Below, in pieces: positions 1 to 8,009 of a stretch of DNA of 64,000 nt. Numbering within the stretch: the stretch's first letter is position 1; the number at the start of each line of letters is the position of its first letter. Position numbers and translations under genes: made by a program. The notes below the pieces were generated by a model. The model made no database searches, was not told the origin of the DNA, and was given only the letters and a program-made list of their open reading frames with translations. Origin of the DNA: Bacillota bacterium (GTDB taxonomy: Bacteria > Bacillota > Clostridia > Christensenellales > Aristaeellaceae); the NCBI GenBank assembly GCA_023444095.1, contig JAEZRP010000036.1:1-64000 (forward strand), written 5' to 3'.

Positions 1-2
1 CC

Positions 3-31
3 TTGACAGGCCGCCCGGTTTGCGCTACGAT
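3..31 (+). promoter_or_regulatory. Orphan sigma-A-type promoter
   Basis: TTGACA (3-8) and TACGAT (26-31) are exactly 17 bp apart. No gene starts in the next 250 bp. A perfect 6-bp hairpin (GCAGGC-AGA-GCCTGC, 46-60) follows, so this may be the leader of a gene lost to rearrangement. It could also be chance. Confidence 0.35.
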
Positions 32-99
32 GCAGACAAGGGCGCGCAGGCAGAGCCTGCTGCCGCCCTCTCTCAACTTGGTTCCTATCCGCAGCTTTG

Positions 100-128
100 G
101 ACTTTACACAAAATCTGGGACAGACCCC
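100..128. mobile_element. Possible IS256-family end remnant
   Basis: The stretch beginning GACTTTACACAAAATC and ending in CAGACCCC resembles, from memory, the terminal inverted repeats of IS256-type (mutator) transposons in Clostridia. No transposase reading frame and no second end are visible, so at most it is a solo end or scar. The rest of 1-302 holds the orphan promoter, a short hairpin and nothing else recognisable. Confidence 0.25.
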
Positions 129-302
129 CTTTCTTAGTGTTTTCGTCCCAGCCAAGTTCATGCTTGGTAAGGATGAGGTCAGAGGATGAACTGATCCCAA
201 TCACACCCCTAAAAGAACCCTCCTCTTTCATCCCCCCTCCGGCAGGAATCGCGCGCGCGGTGTCGAAGAATACTGCGTACAAAAAGGCAAAGAGGGATCG
301 AA

Positions 303-974
303 ATGGGAAAAGGCGCGCAGTACAAAAAGCCGAGGAAAAGGAAGCGGGATGCGAAGAAGGACTGGATCATGCTCGGCGCGGTCCTCGGCGTTCTCGCGGT
401 CGCGGTCGCCGCGTTTCTGATCGTCGTCAATCGCGGGTACGTCAAGGTGAAGGACGGCGTCTACCAGATCGCGAAGGACGAAATCGCCGCGAATTATGGC
501 GGCGACGCGGTCGCGCGGTACAGGGTGATCGGAACGGTGGACGAGATCGAGGGCTTCGCGCTCGGCGACGATTCGAGAAACAGCCTCCTGAAATACCTGA
601 AGCCCACGGGCGAATCGAACGTCAAGTCCGTGCAGATCGGCGGCTCGGCGTGGCGGTACGACGCGCTCGCGGAAAAGATGAGCGGGCTCGTCGCGAGCCA
701 GTACGGGATCGAAGCGCCCGCACCCGTTGCGGCGGCGATCGCGGGCAGGGCCGCCTCGTATATCACCTACGTTTCGCCCGGCACGGCGGACACGGACAGG
801 GACAAGGCGGACGATTCCACCCCGGACGAGCCGGTCGCCATGGCGTACCTCGATTACGACGACGGGCATTGCGTTTTTATTCAGGTCATCTATCGGGGAG
901 AGATGCCGGGGGCCGACGAGATCACCGCGCTGCTTGAGAAAATCGCCGGAGGCCTGTCGCTCCGGGAGCCGTAG
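303..974 (+). CDS. Membrane-anchored protein of unknown function
   Basis: 223 aa. The N-terminus is very basic (GKGAQYKKPRKRKRDAKKD) and is followed by one hydrophobic helix (about residues 24-44, IMLGAVLGVLAVAVAAFLIVV). The remaining ~180 residues should therefore lie outside the membrane. They look like a soluble alpha/beta domain with no motif I recognise. Start: ATG with GAGGGA 6 nt upstream. It stands alone, and a strong hairpin follows it. Function unknown; it may be an envelope-associated protein. Confidence 0.7.
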   Translation: MGKGAQYKKPRKRKRDAKKDWIMLGAVLGVLAVAVAAFLIVVNRGYVKVKDGVYQIAKDEIAANYGGDAVARYRVIGTVDEIEGFALGDDSRNSLLKYLKPTGESNVKSVQIGGSAWRYDALAEKMSGLVASQYGIEAPAPVAAAIAGRAASYITYVSPGTADTDRDKADDSTPDEPVAMAYLDYDDGHCVFIQVIYRGEMPGADEITALLEKIAGGLSLREP

Positions 975-995
975 CCTCTTATAACGATCAAAGGC

Positions 996-1045
996 GAAAC
1001 GAGCCGATCACGGGACCGCGCCATGCGGGATGATCGGCTCGTTTC
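996..1045 (+). terminator. Strong hairpin after the membrane protein
   Basis: A perfect 15-bp inverted repeat (996-1010 with 1031-1045) surrounds a 20-nt loop. The run after it is only moderately T-rich, so it may be a terminator or an mRNA-stabilising stem. Confidence 0.6.
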
Positions 1046-1097
1046 CGTTCCTCTGCGCATGTCCGCCGCGGTCTCTCCGGAATATTAAACCAAACGG

Positions 1098-1126
1098 TTG
1101 ACAATTCTCGCGGGATCGTGTATCAT
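1098..1126 (+). promoter_or_regulatory. Promoter of the ArsR/AHSA1 operon
   Basis: TTGACA (1098-1103), a 17-bp spacer and TATCAT (1121-1126). The predicted transcription start falls at about 1133, which is the A of the only sensible ATG. The first gene may therefore be translated from a leaderless mRNA. Confidence 0.7.
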
Positions 1127-1132
1127 TTCCCC

Positions 1133-1483
1133 ATGGAAAATCAAACGAGTCAAAAACTGGATCGCATCTTCTACGCGCTCTCGAGCCCCGCGCGGCGCGA
1201 GATGGTCCATCTGGTCGCGCGGAGGGCGCAGACGGTTTCGGAACTGGCGGAGCCGTTTTCCATGTCGCTGGCGGCGGTATCCAAGCACGTCAAGGTGCTG
1301 GAGGAAGCGGGGATCTTCCGAGGGACCGTGGAGGGCCGGACGCACACGTGCAGCGTCAACTCCGAGGCGCTCTCCCTCGCGACCGGATGGCTGCACTTTT
1401 ACGAGCGGCTCTGGAGCGACCAGTTCGACGCCCTGGAGCGCGCGCTGGGCGAATGGGGACCCGGCGGGGGGAAGGAGACGTGA
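1133..1483 (+). CDS. ArsR-family winged-helix repressor
   Basis: About 116 aa from ATG 1133. An upstream GTG at 1118 would overlap the promoter -10 and is less likely. The segment ALSSPARREMVHLV, the recognition region VSELAEPFSMSLAAVSKHVK and the wing EGRTHTCSV are typical of an ArsR winged helix. No paired cysteines or C-terminal His/Asp metal site are seen, so it belongs to the non-metal (SdpR-like) branch. Its stop overlaps the region just before the AHSA1-domain gene. ArsR-AHSA1 pairs are a common autoregulated arrangement. The inducing signal cannot be told from sequence. Confidence 0.85.
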   Translation: MENQTSQKLDRIFYALSSPARREMVHLVARRAQTVSELAEPFSMSLAAVSKHVKVLEEAGIFRGTVEGRTHTCSVNSEALSLATGWLHFYERLWSDQFDALERALGEWGPGGGKET

Positions 1484-1488
1484 GCCGC

Positions 1489-1965
1489 ATGAATCAATCG
1501 ACCGCAGAGCTTACTATGGTCAGGCTGTTTCGCGCGCCCGCGGAGGCGGTGTTCGACGCGTGGCTGAAGCCCGAGATCATGGTCAGGTGGCTGCTGACGC
1601 GCGCCGAAACCAATGTGCTTGTCAGAAACGATCCCCGCGTCGGCGGCGGGTGGGAGATCGTCGATCGCCGCGACGGCATCGAATACCGGGCGGTTGGGAC
1701 GTACCTCGAGATCGACCGGCCCAGGCGCCTCGCGTTTACGTTTCAAATGCCCCAGTTTAGCGACGCGGTTGACACGGTGACCGTCGATTTGAGGACCGTC
1801 GCGGACGGTTGCGAGATGCGGTTTACCCATCAAATGGTCGTTCCCCACGAGGAAGGCTGGACGCCGTCGGATGTCCGGGCCGCCATTTCGGAAAACGAGA
1901 ACAACATCCAATGCGGCTGGGAGCGCATGTTCGATCTTCTCCGGGAGATCGCAGAGGGCCGCTGA
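1489..1965 (+). CDS. SRPBCC/AHSA1-domain protein
   Basis: 158 aa, START/Bet v1-like fold. It opens with the family pattern VRLFRAPAEAVFDAWLKPE and continues with MVRWL and RVGGGWEIVDR, then the C-terminal ERMFDLLREI helix. The family binds hydrophobic ligands in a deep cavity, and no catalytic residues can be assigned. The start chosen is ATG 1489, with GGAG at 1474-1477. A GTG at 1480 is in frame but sits too close to the ribosome site. It lies 5 nt after the ArsR stop and is surely co-transcribed and repressed with it. Confidence 0.85.
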   Translation: MNQSTAELTMVRLFRAPAEAVFDAWLKPEIMVRWLLTRAETNVLVRNDPRVGGGWEIVDRRDGIEYRAVGTYLEIDRPRRLAFTFQMPQFSDAVDTVTVDLRTVADGCEMRFTHQMVVPHEEGWTPSDVRAAISENENNIQCGWERMFDLLREIAEGR

Positions 1966-1998
1966 TTCAACTTGCAGGACGGGAGTGTATTGATTTTG

Positions 1999-2475
1999 AT
2001 GGAGCCGGTCGTCACATTTTCGCAGGTCATCTCATCCCTGACGCCCGAGGATCGATCCGTGGCGCTCGGCCTCCACGAGGCGGCGCTCGCCCTTGGCTAC
2101 GCGCCGAAAATCGCCGCCGTCGGGAAAAAGCCGGACGACTGGAAGTGCGAGTACGTCGCCGCGAAGCCGAAGCGCACGCTGTGCATCCTGCGCGTATCGG
2201 GCCGGAAGTTCTCCCTGCGCGCGAAGCTCGCGCATTTGGCGGACTACCTCGACGTTCTGGAACGCTGCACCGAGCGCTGCCTGTCCTCGATGCTCGCGTC
2301 GTCCAAGCGCTGCGGGGGCCACGGCGGATGCGCCGGGCCGGTGGCGTTCCAATTAGGCGGCGTGGAATACTCCATTTGCAGGCACAGCTTTCTGTTTGAG
2401 AACATTCTGCCCGGGGACGTCGAGGGCATCCGGCGGCTTTTGACCCGCGAGGCGGAAATCACCGCAAACGCATAG
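1999..2475 (+). CDS. Conserved-looking protein of unknown function with a Cys/His cluster
   Basis: 158 aa from ATG 1999; TTG codons at 1990 and 1996 are possible alternative starts with GGGAG at 1981-1985. There is no signal or membrane segment. The central part is cysteine-rich (CTERC, then RCGGHGGCAGPVAF and YSICRHSF) and may bind metal or form redox pairs. I do not recognise the family. It is followed 15 nt later by a VOC protein and is probably in the same transcript as the upstream ArsR operon. Confidence 0.65.
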   Translation: MEPVVTFSQVISSLTPEDRSVALGLHEAALALGYAPKIAAVGKKPDDWKCEYVAAKPKRTLCILRVSGRKFSLRAKLAHLADYLDVLERCTERCLSSMLASSKRCGGHGGCAGPVAFQLGGVEYSICRHSFLFENILPGDVEGIRRLLTREAEITANA

Positions 2476-2490
2476 AAGGAGGGATATCAC

Positions 2491-2916
2491 ATGGTAGGTG
2501 TTGAGATTGATCTGGTCGTCACGGATACGCTGGCGGCGCTGGAACGGTACGAAAAGATATTCGACGTGGAGCGCGTCGAAGTTACCGCACTTCCCAAGGG
2601 GCGGAACGAGGCAATCTTCACCATATACGGCACGCGCTTTCACATGCTGGACGAAAACGAGCCGTTCGGGCTCGTCGCGCCGAAGCCGGGTCAGTCCCAA
2701 TCCATCTGGTTCAACGTCCTCGTTCCCGACATCCGGGCGACGTATGAAAAGGCGATAGGCGCGGGCTGTCTGGAGATCCAGCCGGTGACCGAACTGCCGG
2801 ACTACGGGGTCTCGAATGCGATCTTCGCGGATCCGTTCGGGCATGTGTGGATGCTTCATCAGATTTACCGGGAAGTAAGCTTCGAGGAGCGCGTGCGGCT
2901 CTCGGAGGAAAAGTAG
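2491..2916 (+). CDS. VOC (glyoxalase/bleomycin-resistance fold) protein
   Basis: 141 aa with two beta-alpha-beta-beta-beta halves. It matches the PhnB/VOC pattern, including the C-terminal NAIFADPFGHVWMLHQ, in which the GHVW segment sits where a metal ligand normally lies. A strong ribosome site (AAGGAGGG) precedes ATG 2491. VOC proteins include dioxygenases, isomerases and drug-binding proteins, and the substrate here is unknown. It is the last gene before a perfect 12-bp terminator stem. Confidence 0.8.
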   Translation: MVGVEIDLVVTDTLAALERYEKIFDVERVEVTALPKGRNEAIFTIYGTRFHMLDENEPFGLVAPKPGQSQSIWFNVLVPDIRATYEKAIGAGCLEIQPVTELPDYGVSNAIFADPFGHVWMLHQIYREVSFEERVRLSEEK

Positions 2917-2939
2917 GAAACATAAGAAGCACATGAAAA

Positions 2940-2969
2940 GGCGCGGCTCCCTGTTGTGGGAGCCGCGCC
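2940..2969. terminator. Bidirectional terminator between convergent genes
   Basis: GGCGCGGCTCCC (2940-2951), loop TGTTGT, GGGAGCCGCGCC (2958-2969): a perfect 12-bp stem between the stops of the VOC gene (+) and the isomerase gene (-). The minus side continues into a CTTTTC run. Confidence 0.85.
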
Positions 2970-2974
2970 GATCT

Positions 2975-3748
2975 TTATGCCCTTCTCGCCTTGTCCAGAA
3001 CCTCGAACGCCGCCCGGGCGTCCGGCTCGAAGTCGGTGTGGCCCGCCTCGCAGCTCACGCGCGCGTCGTAGCCGCCCGCGCGCAGCGCCTCGAAGAGGCC
3101 GACATAGTTCTCGCCGTCGCCCTCCCGCGGCAAAATGCGCCCGAGCGCGTTCGCGGTGTGCACGTGCGCCAGCATGTGCCCGGCCTGGGTGAGCGCGGAA
3201 AGCGGCTCGGAGCACAGCGCCATATGGTAGGTGTCCCCGAGCGCGCGCACGTTCTTGAGCTGCATGAGGGAGGCGATCAGAACCGCCTCGCTCACGAGGT
3301 TGATGATGTTCGATTCCGCGCGGCGCAAAGGCTCGATGGCGACGGTGATGCCGAAGTCCTGCGCGTGGCCCTGCGCGATGCGCAGAAAGTTTCCGATCTG
3401 CCGCCAGGCGACGTCGATCTCGAAGCCCTCGGGCACGTTGCGCGCCCCGGCGGAGCCGAAGACCACGACCTCCACGCCCAGCCTGCGCGCGCGGGCGAAC
3501 GCGTGATCGAGATACTCGTGAATCTTCTGCGCGCTGACGTCGGGTCCGGTCACGCGCACCTCGGCGGGCAGCATGCCGTTGCAGGCCTCCACGCGGATGC
3601 CCGCCGCGTCGACGAGCTTCACGCAGTGGTCGTACTCGGCCTCCGTCATGGCCGCGAGCTTCGCAAGCCCCGTCTCCATGTACTCATAGCCGCACGTTTC
3701 GACAATTTTGATGTTTGAAATGTCCGTGCATATCCCGAGTCTGATCAT
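2975..3748 (-). CDS. Sugar phosphate isomerase/epimerase (AP-endonuclease-2 TIM barrel)
   Basis: 257 aa. The metal ligands expected of this family (as in D-tagatose 3-epimerase) appear in order: Glu in AIEPLRR, Asp/His in GDTYHM, His in HVHTAN and Glu in SCEAGH. Cytoplasmic. Start ATG with GGAGG upstream. It is the last gene of a minus-strand sugar cluster, 12 nt after the Gfo/Idh dehydrogenase. That pairing is common for keto-sugar or inositol-like oxidation and isomerisation routes. The exact sugar cannot be inferred. Confidence 0.85.
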   Translation of the reverse strand: MIRLGICTDISNIKIVETCGYEYMETGLAKLAAMTEAEYDHCVKLVDAAGIRVEACNGMLPAEVRVTGPDVSAQKIHEYLDHAFARARRLGVEVVVFGSAGARNVPEGFEIDVAWRQIGNFLRIAQGHAQDFGITVAIEPLRRAESNIINLVSEAVLIASLMQLKNVRALGDTYHMALCSEPLSALTQAGHMLAHVHTANALGRILPREGDGENYVGLFEALRAGGYDARVSCEAGHTDFEPDARAAFEVLDKARRA

Positions 3749-3759
3749 TTTTTCCTCCG

Positions 3760-4917
3760 TCAGCTGTTGTACGTCCCCGCCGTGTCGAGCGTGACCGACG
3801 GCCCGGACTTGATGCGCGAGGTGGCGCGCCGCTTGTCGAGCTCCGCGATGAAGCGCTCCTCGTCGATGGGCAGCTCGACCGTCTCGCCCGTCCAGCTCGA
3901 AAGGTGCATGGCGTTCGAGATCATGAGCCCGTTGATGCCCTCCTCGCCGGGCGCGACGAGCGGTTCGCCGCGCAGGATGTGCGCCGCGAACTTCCGAAGG
4001 ACGCCCGCGTGCTGCGGGTTCTCGCCGTCGGTCTCGACCTCGATCCGCTCGCAGTTCGGGTTTCCGAAGCCGCCCTTGTAGCGCGCGGAGAAATCGTCCA
4101 CAAACTCATCAAGTTTGTACATCTCGAGTTTCTCGCCGTCGCACACAAGTTTCCCGCCGTCGAGGGTCACCTCGAGCCGGTTGGTGCCGGGCGCGTCGCC
4201 GGTGGAGGTGATGAAGACGCCCGTCGCGCCGTTCGGATACTCGACGTAGGCGGTCACGTCGTCCTCGACCTCGATGTTGTGCCACTTGCCGTCGTGCGTG
4301 AACGCGCGGACCTTGCTCGGCATGCCGCAGATCCACTGCCACAGATCGAGGTTGTGCGGGCACTGGTTCAGGAGCACGCCGCCGCCCTCGCCACCCCACG
4401 TCGCGCGCCACGCGCCCGAGTCGTAGTAGCTTTGCGAGCGGTACCAGTTGGTGATGAGCCAGTTGGTGCGGCGGATCTTGCCCATGGCGCCCGAATCGAT
4501 GATCTCCTTCATCTTCCGGTAGACGCAGTTGGTGCGCTGGTTGAACATGATGGCGTAGGTCTTGTCCTGGGTCCTGACGTACTCGATCAGCTCGCGCACG
4601 GCCTTTGTGTAGACGCCCGCGGGCTTTTCGCTCATGGCATGAAGGCCCTTCGAGAGCGCCTGCTTCACCATTCCGGGGTGGAAGTAGTGCGGGGTTGCGA
4701 CGATCACCGCGTCGACGAGGCCCGAATCCATGAGAGCCTCCGCCATTTCAAACCGCGCGGCGGCGGGCACGTTCTCCTCCGCCCACTTGAGCCTGTCGGG
4801 GCTCATGTCCGCGACGGCGGTCAGGGTCATTCCCTCGATCTCGCCCGCCGCGATCATTTTCGCGTGTCCGGAGCCCATGTTGCCGATGCCGATGATGCCG
4901 ATTCTTACCGTGTCCAT
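3760..4917 (-). CDS. Gfo/Idh/MocA-family oxidoreductase
   Basis: 385 aa. The N-terminal Rossmann motif is GIIGIGNMGSGHAKM. The conserved SEKPAGVY holds the Lys of the family EKP motif, and NQCPHNLDLWQW carries the catalytic-region His/Asp. NAD(P)-dependent oxidation or reduction of a cyclic sugar or sugar derivative is expected. Start at 4917 is fixed by GGAGGGAG and overlaps the end of the upstream isomerase by 13 nt, implying translational coupling. The substrate is unknown; neighbours suggest an unusual, possibly amino or 3-keto, sugar. Confidence 0.88.
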   Translation of the reverse strand: MDTVRIGIIGIGNMGSGHAKMIAAGEIEGMTLTAVADMSPDRLKWAEENVPAAARFEMAEALMDSGLVDAVIVATPHYFHPGMVKQALSKGLHAMSEKPAGVYTKAVRELIEYVRTQDKTYAIMFNQRTNCVYRKMKEIIDSGAMGKIRRTNWLITNWYRSQSYYDSGAWRATWGGEGGGVLLNQCPHNLDLWQWICGMPSKVRAFTHDGKWHNIEVEDDVTAYVEYPNGATGVFITSTGDAPGTNRLEVTLDGGKLVCDGEKLEMYKLDEFVDDFSARYKGGFGNPNCERIEVETDGENPQHAGVLRKFAAHILRGEPLVAPGEEGINGLMISNAMHLSSWTGETVELPIDEERFIAELDKRRATSRIKSGPSVTLDTAGTYNS

Positions 4918-5786
4918 ACGCCCGCTCCCTCCGTGTATCCGATTTTTGTGAGCACGTCCTTGATGGCGCCCGCCGCCGCCGCAAACGCGGCGAACGAATC
5001 CGGGTACGCAAATTTGTGCTTCAGGCCCTCCGATTGCAGGTTTTCCAGCCCCTTGAATACCGTCAGGTGCGGCTCGACCGAGAGCACGACGTCGCCCTTC
5101 TTTTTGGAGATGGCCGTGAGGATGTCCGGGATGCTGCCGTCGCCGTGCCCGCTCGGGACCACGGAGCCGTCCTCGAGAAGCGCGTCCTTGATGTGCATGT
5201 AAGTGAGATACCCCTCGAGCTTCGGAAACTCGACGGCGGGGACGCAGCCCACCTGAATAAAGTTCGCGGGGTCGAAGATGAGTCCCAGCCGGTCGCCCAG
5301 CTCCTCCATAAGGACGAGGCAGCGGTCGCCCGTGTCGCCGTAGATGCCCTTCTCGTTTTCGTGCGCCAGCTTCACGCCCTCGCGCTCCGCCGCGTCGAGC
5401 ATCAGGGAGAGCCTGTGGATCACCTCGGGCCTGTCTAATTCCGGATCGCGCCCCTCGGGGATGTAGAAGCTGAACACGCGCATGGTCTCGCACCCGAGGA
5501 TGTGACAGATGGAGAGCGCGTTCAGAAATTCCTGATAGTGCGGTTCGAAGTCGTCCAGAATGCCGATCTTCCCGAACGGCGAGCCCATCGAGGCGACGCG
5601 GATGCCCGCCGCGTCCAGCTTTGCGCGCACGGCGCGCGCTTCGTGGAGCGTCAGATCCTTGACATTTTTTCCGTTTACCCCTCGCATTTCGACGCAGTGG
5701 ATGTTCGCATCCTTCAGCGCGACGATTTGCTCGTCGAGCGCCGGACTCGCCTCGTCGGCAAATGCCGAGAGGATGAACCGTGCCAT
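4905..5786 (-). CDS. Second sugar phosphate isomerase/epimerase (AP2Ec TIM barrel)
   Basis: 293 aa from ATG 5786 (GGAGGG upstream). It is clearly different from the isomerase at 2975. The four-ligand metal site is visible: Glu in LAHENEKG, Asp in IFDPANF, His in YMHIKDA and Glu in LSVEPHL. Two paralogous isomerases around one Gfo/Idh enzyme suggest successive isomerisation and oxidation steps on the same substrate. It has its own promoter inside the end of the transporter gene. Confidence 0.87.
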   Translation of the reverse strand: MARFILSAFADEASPALDEQIVALKDANIHCVEMRGVNGKNVKDLTLHEARAVRAKLDAAGIRVASMGSPFGKIGILDDFEPHYQEFLNALSICHILGCETMRVFSFYIPEGRDPELDRPEVIHRLSLMLDAAEREGVKLAHENEKGIYGDTGDRCLVLMEELGDRLGLIFDPANFIQVGCVPAVEFPKLEGYLTYMHIKDALLEDGSVVPSGHGDGSIPDILTAISKKKGDVVLSVEPHLTVFKGLENLQSEGLKHKFAYPDSFAAFAAAAGAIKDVLTKIGYTEGAGVWTR

Positions 5787-5820
5787 TGAAATCCCTCCGT
5801 TTCGCAATCTTGCTGGGGCG

Positions 5821-5849
5821 ATTATATCACACATCGCCCCCCGATTCAA
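5821..5849 (-). promoter_or_regulatory. Promoter for the isomerase/dehydrogenase genes
   Basis: On the minus strand TTGAAT (5849-5844), a 17-bp spacer and TATAAT (5826-5821). It lies within the last codons of the transporter gene, so the downstream three genes can be expressed apart from it. Confidence 0.7.
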
Positions 5850-7155
5850 CGAAGCGCGGCCGATTTATCCGGACCAGAAGCGAGACGCCGAACGAGACGA
5901 GCATCAGGCACAGCGGAAAGACCACCATCATGAACCGGGCAGCCGCCGCGGGGTTTGAACCGGGCGCGTCGCCGGACTCGAACCCGAAGAACAGCAGGAG
6001 TAGCGCGTATACGCCGCTGCGAATAAGCCCCGAGAGCCGCGTTACGAAGCTGATGGCAGCAAAGTACGTGGCCTCGCGCCGCGCGCCGCTCCTGCGCGCG
6101 TCCTCCTCGATGAGCTCCGAATTCACCATGTCGAGGTTCGCGGTTACGCCCGCGATGCCAGCGCCGACGAGCACCCCCGCGACCATCGCGAAGACGAGTT
6201 CGCGCGCGAAAAGCATGGCGCCCAGGGAGAGCGCGAGCGTGAGAAGCGCGATGCGCCAGACCTTGAGTGTGCCCAGCTTGTTGATGAGCCGGTACCAGAC
6301 GTACATCGTGGGAATGGCGGAGACGAACACGGCGGCCGACAGATAGGTCGCCGCCTCGTCCGGCTGTCCAAGCGTGTACTTGATGAAGAACGGAATCCCC
6401 GCGAGCAGAAGCCCCGTCGTCGCGCTATAGAAAAAGTGCGAAACGGAGACGAGCCAGAAGTTTCGGTTGAGCGCGACCGATTTGAGCGAGTCGAGGAGCT
6501 TCGGCTGCGGAAGTTCCGAGAAGTCCGGCCGTTCCTTGCACCCGAAAAACGAGTAGAGCATCAGGCCGCCGCCGAGCACGCTCAGGGCGATCGCCGTGAG
6601 CTGATAGCCCTCCCGGTTGCCGCCCGCCAGATTCCCAAGCGCGTTCACCATCATGGGAACAAGCGATACGCCGATGATCATGCCCACGAGCTGCAGCGCC
6701 TGCCGGATGGCGTTCGCGCGGTTTCGCGGCGCGGTTTCGCGGAAGAGCTCGGGGAGGAGGGAGTGGTAGTTGACCGTCGCGATCGTGTTCGCGGTCTCGG
6801 TGAGCATCAGAAAGAACGTGAAGTAAACCGCCAGGGAGAGTCCTGTTCCCAGCGCCGCAGGCGGGCTGAAGTAGAAAATCGCCGCCAGCGCGAAGACGGG
6901 CGTCGCGGCGATCAGCCACGGCTTGCGCCGCCCGAAGCGCGTGCGCGTGCGGTCGGACAGGTAGCCCGTGATGGGGTCGTTGAACGCGTCCCAGATGGAG
7001 AAGAGGATGGTCGCCGCGCTGATCGCGCCCATGGAAAGGCCCATCTTGTCGTTGTAGAAGTAAGTTCCGTAGGAGACGTACATATAACCCGTGATCGACA
7101 GCCCGAACATCGCGAGCGCGTAGCGCCACGGCTTGTTGAATCCCGGCTTTCTCAT
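5827..7155 (-). CDS. GPH-family (MFS) sugar:cation symporter
   Basis: 442 aa, twelve predicted membrane helices. The family signature between helices 2 and 3 is present (DAFNDPITGYLSDRTRTRFGRRKPW), as is the LTETANTIATVNYHSLLPEL segment. Members (MelB, XynP, GusB types) import glycosides with Na+ or H+. Start ATG 7155 lies 2 nt from the stop of the PIG-L gene, so the two are coupled. It probably brings in the substrate processed by the neighbouring deacetylase, isomerases and dehydrogenase. Confidence 0.88.
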   Translation of the reverse strand: MRKPGFNKPWRYALAMFGLSITGYMYVSYGTYFYNDKMGLSMGAISAATILFSIWDAFNDPITGYLSDRTRTRFGRRKPWLIAATPVFALAAIFYFSPPAALGTGLSLAVYFTFFLMLTETANTIATVNYHSLLPELFRETAPRNRANAIRQALQLVGMIIGVSLVPMMVNALGNLAGGNREGYQLTAIALSVLGGGLMLYSFFGCKERPDFSELPQPKLLDSLKSVALNRNFWLVSVSHFFYSATTGLLLAGIPFFIKYTLGQPDEAATYLSAAVFVSAIPTMYVWYRLINKLGTLKVWRIALLTLALSLGAMLFARELVFAMVAGVLVGAGIAGVTANLDMVNSELIEEDARRSGARREATYFAAISFVTRLSGLIRSGVYALLLLFFGFESGDAPGSNPAAAARFMMVVFPLCLMLVSFGVSLLVRINRPRFVESGGDV

Positions 7156-7157
7156 AT

Positions 7158-7919
7158 TCAAATCCTCTCCGCGTCGACGAAGCAGTGCATGTGGAGGGGG
7201 GAGAGCACCTTCAGGCCCTCGCCGATCCGGAATCCGCGCCCGGCGGCGAGCTCCGCGCCCTTCATGCCGAAGTAATGGCGGTACAGATCGAGCGTCTCTG
7301 GGGTCATCTGGCTGTCGTGCAGCCCGATCGCCTCGAACTTTCTGTCGAAGTGGGGTGTGATGTCGACGACGGTGTTCGGGCGCGACGTGAAGTAGAAGCC
7401 GATCGCCGAGGCGGACCACGGGGAGAGACCGTCGGCCTCCGGAAAGTGCGTGAGGCCGCTCAGATGAAATGCGTTCGCCGTCGCGCGTCCGGTGACGACG
7501 TGGTCGAGGTGGCCCTCGTAGCTGAGCCAGGGATCGGGGCAGAAGATCGCGTCCGGACGGACCTTGCGGATGACGCCCGCGATTTCGACGGACAGCGAAT
7601 AGACGTCGCTCAGCGTCGAATCCCCGTGCGGCAGGAAGAAGAACGACGTCGCGCCGAGATGACGGCCCGCCGCCTCCGCCTCCGCGCGCCGCTTCTTCGC
7701 CGTCTCCGCCGCGGTCGCGGTCCTGTCCTTGTTTCCGAGATTGCCGTTTGTGACGGTCAGGTAAGTAATTTCGCAGCCCGCCGCCGCGAGCGCCGCGACG
7801 ATGCCGCCCATGCCGATCTCGTTGTCGTCCGGATGCGGCTGTACGCACAGCGCGCGCCGCGCCTGCATGATGTCCGGCGGCGCGAGCAGCGCGCCGGCGT
7901 CGAACGCGTTCCGTTCCAT
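7158..7919 (-). CDS. PIG-L family deacetylase
   Basis: 253 aa, LmbE-like Rossmann fold. The zinc site is present: HPDDNEIG (about residues 29-36, with the catalytic Asp) and the distal His of GHLDH. Members remove acetyl groups from N-acetylglucosaminyl compounds (MshB, BshB, PIG-L), and many unstudied ones sit in glycan clusters. First gene of the minus-strand operon with a good promoter. Its presence suggests that the imported sugar carries an N-acetyl group. The substrate is inferred only. Confidence 0.88.
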   Translation of the reverse strand: MERNAFDAGALLAPPDIMQARRALCVQPHPDDNEIGMGGIVAALAAAGCEITYLTVTNGNLGNKDRTATAAETAKKRRAEAEAAGRHLGATSFFFLPHGDSTLSDVYSLSVEIAGVIRKVRPDAIFCPDPWLSYEGHLDHVVTGRATANAFHLSGLTHFPEADGLSPWSASAIGFYFTSRPNTVVDITPHFDRKFEAIGLHDSQMTPETLDLYRHYFGMKGAELAAGRGFRIGEGLKVLSPLHMHCFVDAERI

Positions 7920-7952
7920 AGAAATTCCCCCTTCTGCGTGTCATTTTTTGCC

Positions 7953-7981
7953 ATCATAGCACCCCGCTCGCGCGAAATCAA
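7953..7981 (-). promoter_or_regulatory. Promoter of the PIG-L/GPH operon
   Basis: Minus strand TTGATT (7981-7976), a 17-bp spacer and TATGAT (7958-7953), 33 nt before the PIG-L start. Confidence 0.7.
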
Positions 7982-7986
7982 GCATT

Positions 7987-7998
7987 TTGACCGGTTAA
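7987..7998. promoter_or_regulatory. Candidate operator in the divergent promoter region
   Basis: TTGACCGGTTAA is palindromic except for one pair (core ACCGGT), a LacI-like size and centre. It sits between the -35 boxes of the two divergent promoters, where one repressor could control both arms. No regulator gene is adjacent. Confidence 0.35.
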
Positions 7999-8009
7999 TG
8001 AAATACCAC

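Noticed and set aside
20..937. A long plus-strand frame covering the first gene in another phase
   Set aside because: No ribosome site and arginine-rich shadow composition; the 303-974 frame has a proper start, signal-anchor and codon pattern.
1972..1998. Longer N-terminus for the Cys/His-cluster protein from TTG 1972
   Set aside because: The TTG precedes the only plausible ribosome site (GGGAG 1981-1985), so the start must be downstream.
5930..5995. tRNA-like GGTTTGAACC and CTCGAACCC boxes
   Set aside because: They fall inside the coding sequence of the GPH transporter and do not sit in a cloverleaf arrangement.
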